The position numbers and the translations under genes were made by a program. DNA of 64,000 bases, taken from positions 1 through 64,000 of the forward strand of contig NZ_JABFVK010000054.1 of the NCBI RefSeq assembly GCF_013362815.1, in the 5' to 3' direction. The notes under the pieces are model-generated. The model was given only the letters and a program-made list of their open reading frames with translations, was not told the origin of the DNA and ran no database searches. Each line of letters begins with the position of its first letter. Positions within the stretch are counted from its first letter, which is position 1. Origin of the DNA: Hamadaea sp. (GTDB lineage: Bacteria; Actinomycetota; Actinomycetes; Mycobacteriales; Micromonosporaceae). Below are positions 34,144 to 42,201 of the stretch, one piece after another.

Positions 34144-35517
34144 ATGAGACGGGGACGGTCGATGAGTTCAGCGACGTTGACGCCGAGTAGCACGGCGCGG
34201 GTACGCAGAAGTCTGCCCGGCGGCCTGCGCGGGGCGCTCACGCCGCTGTTTCCTCCGGCGACCGAGTATCGCCGCAGCTGGCGAGCGATCGCCCTGGCCG
34301 TCGTCACGATCGTGGCCGGTGCCGGGCTGAGCATGACGCGCAACGGCGGCGCCGGCGCGTGGAACACCATCTGGGCCGAAGACGGCACCAACTTCCTCAC
34401 CGATGCGCTGAACGAGAGCGTGCTGCGGACCGTCTTCAAGCCCATCAACGGCTACTTCCTCGTCCTGCCGCGCCTGCTCACCGAACTGACGACGCTCTTC
34501 CCGATCGAGTGGGCCGCCGGCGTCATGTCGGCGACCGCCGCGTCAGTGGGCGCGTTCCTCGCCGTCTTGGTCTACACCGCTGCTGGTGCACACGTGCGAT
34601 CGTGGATCGTGCGGGGCCTCGTCGCCGCACCGCTGATCGTGGCGCCGGTCGGGCAGGGAGCTTCCGGCCCCAACGGCGGATCGGTGATCAACAATCTCGC
34701 GACGCTCCAGTTCCTCCTGGTGTACGCCGTCTTCTGGCTTGTTCTGTGGACGCCGGCCAGTCGAACCGGCCGCATCGTGGCGTCCGCGGTAATCGCTCTC
34801 ACCGCGTTCAGCACGCCCCTGTCGATCGTCGTGATCCCCCTCGCCGCAGCGCGCCTCCTCGTCCGCCGTGACCTGCTGGGCTGGTCGAACCTCGCCGGCC
34901 TCGTCGCCGGGGCCGCCCTGCAATTCGGTGCGCTGGGCCTCGGCCTGACAAGCCGGTCCGCAATCGGCCACACCCGGATGGATCCGTTCTGGATCCTCGG
35001 GGAGTACGCCCAGTGGCTCGTCCCCAACGCGGTGCTCGGTGAGGCGTGGAACCACTCCGGCGAGGTCGTGATCGTCGTGGCGGCCTGGGTCGTGGTCGCG
35101 GCGGGCATTGCCCTTGCTCTGACCAAGGTCACCAGTCCTCGGCTGCTCCTCTCAGCCGTCGCGCTAGTCGTCAGTATCGGTCTCACCGCGTTCCAGATCG
35201 GTACCCTCGGAGCCGTGGCCGACCGGTACCTCTACACGCCAGGTCTGCTGGTCATCGCGGCGCTCGCGTTGTTGCTGGAACCGCGGCGTCCGACCGTGGC
35301 GGCCTTGGCCCCCGCCGTCGGCCTGGCATTCCTGCTCGGCGTGGTCTGCCTGGCCAACTGGCAGGCGGACAACCACCGATCACATGCCTACTCGTGGCAG
35401 AGCGTCGTCGCACAGGCTCGCGACAAATGCGCGGTCGGCGAACCGAAGCGGGTCACAGTCAGAACCAACCCCGCGTTGAGCTGGCGGGTAGTGTTCCCCT
35501 GCCGAGTACTGCGTTGA
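34144..35517 (+). CDS. Polytopic membrane protein of the sugar locus
   Basis: A 457-residue protein with about ten helices. After helix 1 comes a first outer loop with acidic residues (AGAWNTIWAEDGTNFLTDAL), then a RLLTEL segment, in the manner of GT-C glycosyltransferases. The C-terminal tail (ARDKCAVGEPKRVTVRTNPALSWRVVFPCRVLR) has two cysteines outside. It may be a lipid-linked sugar transferase, but no catalytic residue can be confirmed. It begins the plus-strand sugar genes. An ATG at 34162 with GGGGAC upstream is an equally good start. Confidence 0.72.
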   Translation: MRRGRSMSSATLTPSSTARVRRSLPGGLRGALTPLFPPATEYRRSWRAIALAVVTIVAGAGLSMTRNGGAGAWNTIWAEDGTNFLTDALNESVLRTVFKPINGYFLVLPRLLTELTTLFPIEWAAGVMSATAASVGAFLAVLVYTAAGAHVRSWIVRGLVAAPLIVAPVGQGASGPNGGSVINNLATLQFLLVYAVFWLVLWTPASRTGRIVASAVIALTAFSTPLSIVVIPLAAARLLVRRDLLGWSNLAGLVAGAALQFGALGLGLTSRSAIGHTRMDPFWILGEYAQWLVPNAVLGEAWNHSGEVVIVVAAWVVVAAGIALALTKVTSPRLLLSAVALVVSIGLTAFQIGTLGAVADRYLYTPGLLVIAALALLLEPRRPTVAALAPAVGLAFLLGVVCLANWQADNHRSHAYSWQSVVAQARDKCAVGEPKRVTVRTNPALSWRVVFPCRVLR

Positions 35518-35620
35518 CGCGGGCGTGGCGAAACCGGCCGTGCATGGTAGCGTCCGGCGACGTCGCATCTGCCTCTCTCAGGCTTCACCCCCTCTCATGC
35601 TTCGAAGAAAGGACCGGATC

Positions 35621-36829
35621 GTGACGGACGCGAACGGCGACCACTTCCCCCGTGACGTCGTGATCGTGGGCGGATGCGGCCGAGTCGGACTGCCGCTCGG
35701 CGTGGCATTCGCGGCACGTGGGCTCAAGGTCACGCTCTACGACATCAACCAGGCAGCGGTCGATGTCGTCAACTCGGGGCGACTGCCGTTCACCGAGGAG
35801 GGCGCGGGAGACCCGCTCGCCGAGGCGGTGGCGACCGGTCTGCTGACCGCGACCACGAACCCCGCGAGCGTCGGTTCGGCCCAGAATGTTGTCGTCATCG
35901 TCGGTACGCCGGTGGACGAGCACCTGAACCCGGATCTCGCGGCGGTGCCCCGAGCCATCGAGCGTTGTGTGGAGTTCCTCCGGGACGGCCAGTTGCTCGT
36001 CCTGCGGTCGACCGTGCACCCCGGCGTGACTGCGCTGACCGAGAAACTGCTGGTCAAGAGCGGCCTCAAGGTCGACGTGGCGTTCTGCCCGGAGCGCATC
36101 GCCGAGGGCAAGGCGATGACTGAGCTGTTCGAACTGCCGCAGATCGTCGCGGCGCGGTCCGACGCCTCGCTCGCCCGGGCCGAGAAGCTGTTCCGCAATC
36201 TGACCGACCAGATCGTGCTGCTCGAGCCGGAAGAAGCCGAGCTCGCGAAGCTGTTCACCAACACCTGGCGGTACATCAAGTTCGCGGCGGCCAACCAGTT
36301 CTGGATGATGGCCAACGACATGGGTCTGGACTTCGAGCGGATCCGGCACGCGATCCGCTTCGACTACCCCCGTGCCGCGGACATGCCCGGCCCCGGCTTC
36401 GCCGCCGGCCCGTGCCTGTTCAAGGACACCATGCAGCTTGCCGCGTTCAACCGGAACAACTTCATCCTCGGCCACTCCGCGATGCTCATCAACGAGGGCC
36501 TGCCGCTGTACCTCGTGTCGAAGATCGAGGAGAAGTACGACCTCTCGGCGATGACGGTCGGCATCCTGGGGATGGCGTTCAAGGGCGGCAGCGACGACCC
36601 GCGCGAGAGCCTGGCTTACAAGCTGCGCAAGATCCTCATGACCAAGGCGGCGGAGACGCTCTGCAGCGATCCGTATGTTGCCGACGACCGCTTCGTCTCC
36701 CAGGATGAGGTGATGCGCCGAGCCGACCTGCTGATCATCGCCGCGCCGCACCCCGAATACCGGGAGCTGAAGAGCGACAAGCCGATCGCGGACATGTGGA
36801 ACATCGTCGGCGACGGGGTCTTGATCTGA
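35621..36829 (+). CDS. UDP-sugar dehydrogenase (WecC/UDP-ManNAc type)
   Basis: A 402-residue NAD-dependent enzyme that oxidises a UDP-sugar C6 to the uronate. N-terminal NAD motif VVIVGGCGRVGLPLGVAFA, catalytic block LVLRSTVHPGVT, VAFCPERIAEGKA, ELAKLFTNTWRYIKFAAANQF, and the catalytic Cys in AGPCLFKDTMQL (about 266). The last third is the UDP-binding domain (VGILGMAFKGGSDDPRESL). Closest in wording to UDP-N-acetylmannosamine dehydrogenase; the substrate is not proven. GTG start with GAAAGGA upstream. The stop overlaps the next start (TGATG). Confidence 0.9.
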   Translation: MTDANGDHFPRDVVIVGGCGRVGLPLGVAFAARGLKVTLYDINQAAVDVVNSGRLPFTEEGAGDPLAEAVATGLLTATTNPASVGSAQNVVVIVGTPVDEHLNPDLAAVPRAIERCVEFLRDGQLLVLRSTVHPGVTALTEKLLVKSGLKVDVAFCPERIAEGKAMTELFELPQIVAARSDASLARAEKLFRNLTDQIVLLEPEEAELAKLFTNTWRYIKFAAANQFWMMANDMGLDFERIRHAIRFDYPRAADMPGPGFAAGPCLFKDTMQLAAFNRNNFILGHSAMLINEGLPLYLVSKIEEKYDLSAMTVGILGMAFKGGSDDPRESLAYKLRKILMTKAAETLCSDPYVADDRFVSQDEVMRRADLLIIAAPHPEYRELKSDKPIADMWNIVGDGVLI

Positions 36830-37641
36830 TGGATCTCGCTGTCTCGATCGTCATCCCCGTCTACAACGAGGGTGACAACATCGTCAAATGTCTTGAGCGC
36901 ATCCTCCGCGAGGTCACCCTGGACTGCGAGGTGCTCGTCGTTCACGACACGCCGGACGACACGACGGTTCCGTACGCGGAGAAGGCCGCCGCCCGGGATT
37001 CCCGCGTACGCCCGGTGCTGAACACCTTCGGTCGCGGTCCCGCCGCCGCCATCCGGTTCGGGATCCTCGCCGCCGCCGCGCCGGTCGTCGTGGTGACGAT
37101 GGCCGACGGCTCCGACGACCCCCGTCAGATCGACGACCTCGCCCGATTGGTCGACCGGGGTGTCGTGGTCGCCGCCGCGTCCCGTTACATGCCGGGCGGC
37201 CAGCAGGTAGGCGGTCCCTTCCTCAAGCGGACGTTGTCCCGGCTGGCCGGGCGTCTGCTGCGTACCTTCGCCCGAGTCGGCACGCGGGATGCGACGAACA
37301 GCTTCAAGGCGTACTCGACGGAGTTCGTCCGAGCCGTAGGCATCGACAGCCGGGCGGGCTTCGAGATCGGGCTGGAGCTGACGGCCAAGGCGAACCGGCT
37401 TCACCAGCCGGTCGCCGAGATCCCGACCATCTGGCTCGATCGTGCCTTCGGCGTCACCAACTTCCAGTTGTCGAAATGGCTGCCGGCCTACCTGCGATGG
37501 TTCTGGTTCGCCTTCGGCGGCCGGATGACTCCGCAGCGGCTGACCGACTGGCGCCGCAAGCGCGGATATCTCACCGAATCGACAGCTCAGGTCGAGAGCA
37601 CGACATCGTCGGTCGCAGTGCCCGCCGACGCGATCAGGTAG
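36829..37641 (+). CDS. GT2 family glycosyltransferase (DPM1-like)
   Basis: A 270-residue cytosolic, membrane-associated enzyme with the GT-A fold: VSIVIPVYNEGDNIVKCLE (residues 4-22), ADGSDDPRQI (metal-binding DxD-like DGSDD, about 86-90), and RDATNSFKAYSTEFVRAVG with FEIGLELTAKA. The wording is that of polyprenol-phosphate mannose/glucose synthases, so it probably loads a sugar onto a lipid carrier. There is no C-terminal membrane domain. It is coupled to the dehydrogenase by one shared base and is ten bases before the epimerase. Confidence 0.9.
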   Translation: MDLAVSIVIPVYNEGDNIVKCLERILREVTLDCEVLVVHDTPDDTTVPYAEKAAARDSRVRPVLNTFGRGPAAAIRFGILAAAAPVVVVTMADGSDDPRQIDDLARLVDRGVVVAAASRYMPGGQQVGGPFLKRTLSRLAGRLLRTFARVGTRDATNSFKAYSTEFVRAVGIDSRAGFEIGLELTAKANRLHQPVAEIPTIWLDRAFGVTNFQLSKWLPAYLRWFWFAFGGRMTPQRLTDWRRKRGYLTESTAQVESTTSSVAVPADAIR

Positions 37642-37651
37642 GAGTAAGGGT

Positions 37652-38674
37652 TTGAAGGTCTTGGTGACCGGATCGGCCGGATTCATCGGTGGCTACGTCG
37701 TGGAGGAGTTGCTCCGCCGCGGTCACGACGTCGTCGGTCTGGACAACTATTCGAAGTACGGCCCGGTGTCGCGCAGTTATGACGATCACCCTCGATACAC
37801 GTTCGTCGAAGGCGACGCGCGCGACGTCGAGCTGATGACCCGGCTGCTGGCCGACTGCGACCATCTCATCGCAGGTGCGGCGATGATCGGGGGCATCTCC
37901 TACTTCCACGCGTACGCCTACGACCTGCTCGCTACGAACGAGCGGATCATGGCGTCGTCGTGCGACGCGGCGATCCGTGCTCATCGTGAAGGCCGGCTGC
38001 AGAAGGTCACGTACATGTCGTCCTCGATGGTCTTCGAGTCGACCACGACGTGGCCGTCGGCGGAGGGCGACGAGCGGAAGATTCCGCCACCCCTGTCCTC
38101 GTACGGCTTCCAGAAGCTCGCTGTGGAGTACTACGCTCGCGCGGCCTGGGAGCAGTATCAGCTGCCATACACCATCGTCCGGCCGTTCAACTGCGTCGGC
38201 GTGGGTGAAGGCCGGGCCATCGGCGACGTGGAAGTGCTCTCCGGCAACGTGAAGCTGGCGATGTCGCACGTCGTGCCCGACCTCGTCCAGAAGGTCATCA
38301 AGGGCCAGGACCCGCTGCACATCCTGGGCGACGGCAGCCAGGTCCGGCACTACACGTACGGCGGCGACCTCGCCCGCGGCATCGTGACGGCGATGGAGCA
38401 CCCGGCGGCGCTGAACGACGACTTCAATCTCTCGACTGCGGAGTCCACGTCGGTCCGGGAACTGGCCGAGGTCATCTGGCGCAAGATCAAGGGCGCAGAT
38501 GTGCCGCTCGCGCTCATCAGCGACGACCCCTACGAGTACGACGTGCAAAAGCGCGTACCGGATGTGGCCAAGGCTCGCGACGTGCTCGGCTTCGAGGCGA
38601 CCACCGGCCTTGAGGAGATGCTGGACGAGGTCATCCCGTGGGTCGTGGAGGCAGTCCGGGACGGGCGTCTCTAG
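37652..38674 (+). CDS. NAD-dependent sugar epimerase/dehydratase
   Basis: A 340-residue extended SDR enzyme. Rossmann motif VTGSAGFIGGYVVEELLRRGH (about 5-25), catalytic Tyr-Lys in SSYGFQKLAVEYYAR, Ser/Thr in YMSSSMVFES, and VRPFNCVGVGEGRAIGD. It acts on a nucleotide sugar, probably UDP- or GDP-linked; the substrate is unknown. A TTG start was chosen because GGAG lies eight to nine bases upstream and no ATG or GTG fits. It is the last plus-strand gene of the sugar unit and is followed by a 17-bp hairpin. Confidence 0.88.
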   Translation: MKVLVTGSAGFIGGYVVEELLRRGHDVVGLDNYSKYGPVSRSYDDHPRYTFVEGDARDVELMTRLLADCDHLIAGAAMIGGISYFHAYAYDLLATNERIMASSCDAAIRAHREGRLQKVTYMSSSMVFESTTTWPSAEGDERKIPPPLSSYGFQKLAVEYYARAAWEQYQLPYTIVRPFNCVGVGEGRAIGDVEVLSGNVKLAMSHVVPDLVQKVIKGQDPLHILGDGSQVRHYTYGGDLARGIVTAMEHPAALNDDFNLSTAESTSVRELAEVIWRKIKGADVPLALISDDPYEYDVQKRVPDVAKARDVLGFEATTGLEEMLDEVIPWVVEAVRDGRL

Positions 38675-38697
38675 CCGTACCGCAAAGATCCGTACAC

Positions 38698-38733
38698 GTG
38701 AAGGGCGCCGGGAGAACTCCCGGCGCCCTTCAC
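38698..38733. terminator. Perfect hairpin between convergent genes
   Basis: Perfect 17-base arms GTGAAGGGCGCCGGGAG and complement around two bases. It is suitable for both the epimerase and the exported-protein gene. Confidence 0.8.
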
Positions 38734-38766
38734 GGTTGGTCTTCCTTCAGCTGACGCCGAAGGGTT

Positions 38767-39675
38767 TCACCACTTGCGCGGGGTCTTCGCCCGCAGGTCG
38801 GCCCGAGCAGCACGAGCGTCCTGCGCGGAACGAGCGCCCTGGACGGAACCGGTGGGGGTGACGTCCCAGTAATCGCTGACCGCGAAGCCGAAGACGTCGA
38901 GGATCACGTGCGTGGTGACATTGGCGAAGATCGCCAGGCCAGTCGTGCGGATTGCGCCGGCGACGTTGGCCGACCCGGTGGCGCCGAAGAACGAGTTCGA
39001 GACGTTCTGGTTGGCCGCGAAGCCCAGGTTCGCCGTCGCCGGCCGGGTCTCGCCCAGCGGGTAGGCCGTCATGAAGCCGGCCGCGGTCGGGGAGATCGCG
39101 GCCAAGGTGCCGAAGACACCCCACGCGAAGTACGCGTAATCGCTCAGGTCCACGAACAACGACTGGCCCTTGACGAGGCGGCCCGCCGCGTCCAGCACGC
39201 CCGGGTTGAGCACGAGGCCGCGGGTGTTCGCGTAGCGGGTGTCCAGCACACGCTGGGGCACGTCGAGCGGCACGGGCATGGACGACCAGCTGGTGTCGTA
39301 GGTCTTACCCACCAGGCCGTGCTTGGTGGTCGTACCCCAGGTGCTGTAGTGGTAGCCGTCGTCGCCGTACGCCAGCGAACCGTCGGGCATGCCGGTCTGG
39401 CCGAGTTCGTCCCATTCAACGGACTTGGCGGTCAGCGTCAGAGGCGCGCCGGCACCGCTGTTGGTGAGGTTGAGTGTCGACGTCCCAGCCGAGCTCGAGA
39501 TGTTCGTGGCCACGGTGCCGGCGGCGTTGTCGCCCTGGATGAGCGCTACGCCGTCGGAGGCGGACGCCGGGCTGGACACGATGGCGGACGCGACACCCGC
39601 CGCACCCACGCCGGCCGCGACGGTTCCGGCTCGGCGAAGCAGCTTGCGACGGTTGACAGCGTTGTCTTCGGACAT
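38767..39675 (-). CDS. Tat-exported protein with RVLDTR-type beta domain
   Basis: A 302-residue secreted protein. A twin-Arg signal NRRKLLRRAG then a hydrophobic region ends in PASASD (about 40), so Tat export is likely. The first part (about 42-110) is beta-rich (AGTVATNISSSAGTSTLNLTNSG). The second has the actinobacterial extracellular module wording PQRVLDTRYANTRG...GQSLFVDLSDYAYFAWGVFGTLAAISPTAAGFMTAYPLGE...NVSNSFFGATGSANV...THVILDVFGF. Such modules occur in cell-wall-associated proteins; function unknown. Convergent with the sugar operon. Confidence 0.8.
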   Translation of the reverse strand: MSEDNAVNRRKLLRRAGTVAAGVGAAGVASAIVSSPASASDGVALIQGDNAAGTVATNISSSAGTSTLNLTNSGAGAPLTLTAKSVEWDELGQTGMPDGSLAYGDDGYHYSTWGTTTKHGLVGKTYDTSWSSMPVPLDVPQRVLDTRYANTRGLVLNPGVLDAAGRLVKGQSLFVDLSDYAYFAWGVFGTLAAISPTAAGFMTAYPLGETRPATANLGFAANQNVSNSFFGATGSANVAGAIRTTGLAIFANVTTHVILDVFGFAVSDYWDVTPTGSVQGARSAQDARAARADLRAKTPRKW

Positions 39676-39794
39676 GTAGAGGGATCCTCCCGTGGAAGGC
39701 TCGCATGGAACGCGAGCGGCAAGCCAGCCTGCCAGGCGGATCCCTTGATCTTCAATGGCCCGAAGGGATGATTGAGATCATCCCTTGACGACGC

Positions 39795-40286
39795 TCAGCC
39801 CGCGAAGGGCTCGAATTTGACGATCGTCACAGTGATCGTGGCCCCGCTCGGCGCGGTGTAGCTCACGGTCTGGCCGTTCTTGGCGCCCATGATGGCCGCG
39901 CCCAGCGCCGACTCGGGGCTGTAGACGGTCAGATCCGTGGTCGCGGCGATCTCCCGCGAGCCGAGCAGGAAGGTCTCGGTGTCGTCAGGGTCGTCGTCGA
40001 ACTGGATCGTCACGACCATGCCGGGGGAGACCGCGTCGGCCGAGGGCGCGTCGCCGACCCGCGCCGTCCGCAGGAGCTCCTGCAGCTGGCGAATCCGGGC
40101 CTCCTGCTTGCCCTGCTCCTCGCGGGCGGCGTGGTAGCCGCCGTTCTCCCGGAGGTCGCCCTCCTCGCGGCGGGCGTTGATCTCCGCCGCGACCGCGGGC
40201 CGAGCCGCGATCAGCTCGTCGAGCTCACCCTGCAGCCGGTCGAACGCATCCTGGGAGAGCCAGGTGTTGGTCTCGGTCGATGGCAC
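39795..40286 (-). CDS. greA: Transcription elongation factor GreA
   Basis: Binds RNA polymerase and stimulates cleavage of backtracked RNA. The 163-residue protein has an N-terminal coiled coil (about 12-80) with the tip acidic pair in [19 protein letters not shown], and a C-terminal FKBP-like domain ([22 protein letters not shown]...[23 protein letters not shown]). GTG start with AAGGAGT upstream. Located before DUF4307 and mca as in M. tuberculosis (Rv1080c-Rv1082). Confidence 0.95.
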   Translation of the reverse strand: MPSTETNTWLSQDAFDRLQGELDELIAARPAVAAEINARREEGDLRENGGYHAAREEQGKQEARIRQLQELLRTARVGDAPSADAVSPGMVVTIQFDDDPDDTETFLLGSREIAATTDLTVYSPESALGAAIMGAKNGQTVSYTAPSGATITVTIVKFEPFAG

Positions 40287-40346
40287 GGCGGACTCCTTGA
40301 CTAGATCGGACAGAAGTTCAAACTTAACAGCGTACGCCCACTGTGG

Positions 40347-40778
40347 TTAACGGCTGGTTTCCGCGTCGCGGGCGTAACAGCGCTCGACTTCTCCGGTCAC
40401 GGGCCGGCCGGTGGTGGTCAGGTGGTACCGGACGACCGTCCGCCCGGGTTCGGTCCCGGCGGTGACGGCGACCGTCGCCCGGCCGATCTCGGTTCCCGCC
40501 TCGTTCCGCGCCCGGACGACGCAGGTGGCCTGGCCGCCTTCGGGCAGCCGGACCACGAACTCGACGTCGACAGCGCCGTCGGCGGTGGTGAACCGCGAGA
40601 CGCTGGCGCTGTAGTCCTGTTCGCCATATGCCCGATAGAGGCGGAACCCGACAAATGTCATGATCACCAGCAGCACGACGGCCACGGTCGCCTTCACCGG
40701 CCGGGGTACGCGGCGCGGCGCTCGCTGCCGCCCGTAGCGGCCGGGCGGGAATACCGGGTGGGTCGTCTCAGCTGTCAC
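40347..40778 (-). CDS. DUF4307 membrane protein
   Basis: A 143-residue single-pass protein: cytosolic basic N-terminus with PPGRYGR, one helix (about 28-48, KATVAVVLLVIMTFVGFRLYRA), then an extracytoplasmic beta-rich DUF4307 domain with conserved CVVRARNEAGTEIGRATV and a late Cys (VERCYARD) that may pair with it. Function unknown. It matches the small membrane protein Rv1081c between greA and mca. Divergent from mca. Confidence 0.9.
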   Translation of the reverse strand: MTAETTHPVFPPGRYGRQRAPRRVPRPVKATVAVVLLVIMTFVGFRLYRAYGEQDYSASVSRFTTADGAVDVEFVVRLPEGGQATCVVRARNEAGTEIGRATVAVTAGTEPGRTVVRYHLTTTGRPVTGEVERCYARDAETSR

Positions 40779-40925
40779 AGTGCAGGGTCCTCAGCGCGAT
40801 CAGGTCACCCGCGGCGAGGCCGGTGACCACGTTGTCGGTGGTCGGAGTCAGAATGGCTGCGAACCATCATCGCACTGGACCGAAAGTCTGGACCGAGGTG
40901 CAGTAGATACCCAGGGGGAGATCCG

Positions 40926-41816
40926 GTGAGTGAGCAGCTTCGCCTGATGGCCGTGCACGCCCATCCCGACGACGAGTCGAGCAAGGGCGCGGCCACTATG
41001 GCCCGTTACGTCCGCGAGGGCGTCGACGTGCTGGTGGTGACGTGCACCGGTGGCGAGCGCGGCGACATCCTCAATCCGAAACTGGCCGGCGATCCGGAGA
41101 TCCTGGCCAACATGACGCAGATCCGGCGGGCCGAGATGGACCGGGCCCGCGAGATCCTCGGCGTACGCCAGGAGTGGCTGGGCTTCGTCGACTCCGGCTG
41201 GCTGGAGGACTACCGGCCCGAGCACGCCGACAAGCTGCCCGACGGGTGCTTCGGCCGCGAGGATGTGGCGACCGCCGCCCAGCCGTTGATCAAGCTGATG
41301 CGAGAGTTCCGCCCGCATGTCGTGATCACGTACGACGAGGAGGGTGGCTACCCGCACCCGGATCACATCCAGTGCCACCGGGTGAGCGTCGCCGCTTTCG
41401 ACGCGGCCGGTGACGCCCAGGTCCACCCCGAGCTCGGGGAGGCCTGGCAGCCGCTGAAGCTCTATTACCACGTCAGCTTCACCCGTTCGCAGTTCACCGC
41501 GTTGCACGAGGCCTGCCTGGCGGCCGGCATCGACAGCCCGTACGCCGAGCTGCTGGCCGACTGGCCGGCCGACCGGGACAAGGGCGACCGGGTCACGACG
41601 CGGGTGGAGTGCGGCGATTACTTCCCGATCCGGGACGACGCGCTGCGGGCGCACGCCACCCAGATCGATCCCGACGGCGGCTGGTTCCGCGCGCCGCTGT
41701 CGATTCGTCAGCAGGGCTGGCCGACCGAGGACTACCAGCTCGCTAAGTCGTTGGTGGACAGTCCGACGCCGGAGAGCGACCTGTTCGCCGGCATCCGGAA
41801 GGAGGGGCTGGTCTGA
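40926..41816 (+). CDS. mca: Mycothiol S-conjugate amidase
   Basis: Zinc enzyme that cleaves mycothiol S-conjugates to mercapturic acids for export, a detoxification step. The 296-residue protein has the LmbE/PIG-L motifs VHAHPDDESSKGA (zinc ligands His13 and Asp16) and YPHPDHIQCHR (third ligand His). CTGGERGD and WLGFVDSGW are typical of Mca rather than MshB. The GTG start has a GGGGGAG site. It shares one base with the following small gene. It implies the cell makes mycothiol. Confidence 0.95.
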   Translation: MSEQLRLMAVHAHPDDESSKGAATMARYVREGVDVLVVTCTGGERGDILNPKLAGDPEILANMTQIRRAEMDRAREILGVRQEWLGFVDSGWLEDYRPEHADKLPDGCFGREDVATAAQPLIKLMREFRPHVVITYDEEGGYPHPDHIQCHRVSVAAFDAAGDAQVHPELGEAWQPLKLYYHVSFTRSQFTALHEACLAAGIDSPYAELLADWPADRDKGDRVTTRVECGDYFPIRDDALRAHATQIDPDGGWFRAPLSIRQQGWPTEDYQLAKSLVDSPTPESDLFAGIRKEGLV

Positions 41817-42085
41817 TGGTGGTCCAATTCTTGGCCGACAACAATTTCGGGGACACCCGTTCGGGCGGTCTGGCCGGGCCGATGGGCCTGCTTCTGATCG
41901 TCGTGCTGGGCATCGCGACGGTGCTGCTCATCCGCAACATGAGCAAGCGCATCAAGCGGCTGCCGACCTCGTTCACCGGCGAGCGGCCCGAAGGTCTTCC
42001 GGCTCAGGCGATCGAGCACGAGAAGTCTTCCGGCTCGGCTGACGTGGTCGAGCAGGTTAAGCCGCGACAGGACAATTCTCGATGA
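41816..42085 (+). CDS. Small membrane protein coupled to mca
   Basis: An 89-residue protein with one helix (about 22-41, MGLLLIVVLGIATVLLIRNM), then a basic cytosolic part (SKRIKRLP) and a Glu/Lys-rich tail. It corresponds to Rv1083, always next to mca; function unknown. Start and stop share a base with mca (TGATG). Confidence 0.85.
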   Translation: MVVQFLADNNFGDTRSGGLAGPMGLLLIVVLGIATVLLIRNMSKRIKRLPTSFTGERPEGLPAQAIEHEKSSGSADVVEQVKPRQDNSR

Positions 42086-42201
42086 TCCATGCGGTTTTTG
42101 GCTGCGGAGACTGTCGCCCGCCTCGATAACGTCGTAGCCTTCCCAGCGGGATTCGCGTCAGTGTGCCAGTCAGCCGGGAACCCACGAAGAGGGGGTGCGG
42201 T

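Noticed and set aside
36829-38674. Secondary-metabolite cluster
   Set aside because: Only sugar enzymes; no polyketide, peptide or terpene synthase nearby.
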